Below are positions 62,839-64,000 of a stretch of DNA of 64,000 bases, one piece after another (the stretch's first letter is position 1; every line of letters starts with the position of its first letter). Made by a program: the position numbers and the translations under genes. The notes below the pieces were generated by a model. It worked only from the letters and a program-made list of their open reading frames with translations, did not search any database and was not told the DNA's origin. Source of the DNA: Ascarosepion bandense (taxonomy: Eukaryota > Mollusca > Cephalopoda > Sepiida > Sepiidae); assembly GCA_037127315.1 (NCBI GenBank), contig JBBBDQ010000350.1, positions 3,907,501 through 3,971,500 of the forward strand, read 5' to 3'.

Positions 62839-63230
62839 CTCATTTGCATACCTACCTTAAATGCCGTAAAAATCCTACCTTAAATGCCGTAAAAAACTTA
62901 CTGTAGCAAAATTAAATTAATTTCTAGCTTGTTTTTTTAAGATAATGGGAAGTATCACGACGTTTACGAGTTAGAACTAAATAATAAGGAAAAATCTTTT
63001 TAAAATTTACATTCATAGATATGCCCCTCCCCTATTTCCACCACCGATCTGTATAGTGTATATTATTGTACATCTCTTGTTAATCGTCAACCAGGTGTTG
63101 TTCCTCACACTCACAAAACGAGCATTTATTTTAAATATTATCCCAGAATATTTAATTGTTGGTCATTTTAGTCAAATTCTATTGGCCAGTAGTTTATTTG
63201 AATGTATTTTTCATTTAAATTCTGTCACAG
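62839..63230. other. End of intron 3, no repeat recognised
   Basis: AT-rich sequence with a direct repeat CTACCTTAAATGCCGTAAAA at 62851 and 62875. Ends in the acceptor TTTAAATTCTGTCACAG. Confidence 0.55.
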
Positions 63231-63637
63231 AGTTCAACAATGTCATGAATGGTTTAAAGACGGCAGGAGAAATGATGGAACAAGCCAGAACTTTCATGAA
63301 AAACACAAAAACTGTTGACATCATGAAAACAACGAAGATTCCATATCATGTTTCCCTGGCTGCTAGTTACGGAAATCTCAATAGCGAATCCATTAAGAGT
63401 TTGGATGATGAATTAAAAGTAAGTGTTGACAACAATTGTTGCTCTAAAACTTCAAAAACTCACACGTATCTCACAAAATTCATTGGAAAACGGCAAAAAA
63501 CAAAATCTATCCGTAAAAGCCTCATGATTAAGCAGGGAACTGATCTAGTTATATCGAGATCTGAACTCGTATCCCGTACATCAATAGTTCGTCATAAACA
63601 CTCGGTTATGGATAAGATAGTTGGGTTTGGAGACTGA
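63231..63637 (+). CDS. Exon 4 of the secreted-protein gene (internal to 63418, or terminal to 63637)
   Basis: Acceptor ends at 63230. With the carried A the frame reads KFNNVMNGLKTAGEMMEQAR, then a Lys/Thr/Met-rich helix-like stretch, TTKIPYHVSLAASYGN and IKSLDDELK. A perfect donor GTAAGTG occurs at 63419 (phase 0). If used, this exon adds 62.7 codons and the gene continues past the window. If not, the frame stays open for 72 more codons with NCCSKTSKTHTYLTK and many Lys/Arg, ending TGA at 63635-63637, total ~175 residues. The first part looks like an amphipathic helix followed by a small globular piece. No family recognised. Confidence 0.7.
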
Positions 63638-63739
63638 ATTGGTTTAAACTTTATCTTTGCAAGACTAACACTCGAGACATTGGATGTAAATCCGTCAGTA
63701 CAATTTAAAGCTTTTTATTCAACTTTTAAACGGAGGAAC

Positions 63740-63905
63740 GGTATATTGCAGTTCGGATTGAGGAAACGGAGAACAGAGTTCGAATTTCATTCGGATTCAT
63801 TACATTCACTTACGTGGGAAAGGTATTAATCCATTTCTACTCTTCACCCTCATCTATGGATAAATAACAGGACAGACTAGCTTAGGTAGCAACCGGTCTA
63901 GGAGA
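63740..63905 (+). repeat. SINE family A, strongly decayed
   Basis: GAGTTCGAATTTCATTCGG, CATTCACTTACGTGGGAAAG GTATTAATCC, ATGGATAAATAACAGGACAG AC. Head and 3' end unrecognisable. Confidence 0.65.
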
Positions 63906-64000
63906 AGAACAATTCTGAATTCAAATCTGGAGCCGGTGAAAATCCTGGTGGAAACAAGGAATATAGTTCGCCCGAGCACTTCTCGTGTAGCGATAGAGTA

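Overview
This is eukaryotic, animal, intron- and repeat-dominated DNA: AT-rich, packed with long (TA)n, (CA)n and (ATT)n microsatellites, tRNA-derived SINEs in several families, decayed LINEs, mariner/Tc1-type transposons and solo LTRs. The tRNA-SINE families and the overall texture suggest a mollusc, most likely a cephalopod (octopus or squid type). That assignment is an inference from pattern and was not tested by a search.

Only one host gene is well supported. It lies on the + strand from a TATA-box promoter at about 39.9 kb to beyond 63.4 kb. A first exon (39977-40028) encodes a signal peptide. Two mini-exons (45772-45810 and 58236-58265) and a longer exon (from 63231) follow. All three introns are in phase 1, all acceptors and donors are canonical, and the spliced frame stays open. 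The product would be a small secreted protein that I do not recognise. Nearly every other open frame is a transposon remnant or low-complexity sequence.

Layout. 1-13 kb: LINE 3' ends, a duplicated ~400 bp block, SINEs, two hammerhead-ribozyme-like motifs in opposite orientation (6311-6363 and 7731-7786), and a ~120 bp-arm palindrome (10667-10950). 13-18 kb: duplicated SINE block and a 46-bp higher-order minisatellite. The minisatellite is interrupted by a solo LTR (15702-16476, 4-bp target duplication) and by a compound retroposon (16685-17325) made of two 5S rRNA units joined to a tRNA-SINE and a tail. 18-33 kb: SINEs, LINE ends, a mariner carrying a nested LINE, a 20-bp minisatellite. 33-37 kb: solo LTR, then a mariner with an internal GC-rich, highly foldable insertion bounded by a 13-bp target duplication. 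38-64 kb: the gene, whose introns hold a 108-bp tandem array grown from a SINE tail, mariner and Tc1-type elements, two more solo LTRs of the 33-kb family, a degenerate LINE with duplicated endonuclease segments, a SINE insertion with a paralogous empty site, and a Penelope-like fragment.

Strongest leads: the two hammerhead-like motifs and related CUGAAGA...GAAA modules in the commonest SINE; the (5S)2-tRNA compound retroposon; the GC-rich structured retroposon; and the unrecognised secreted-protein gene with symmetrical mini-exons.
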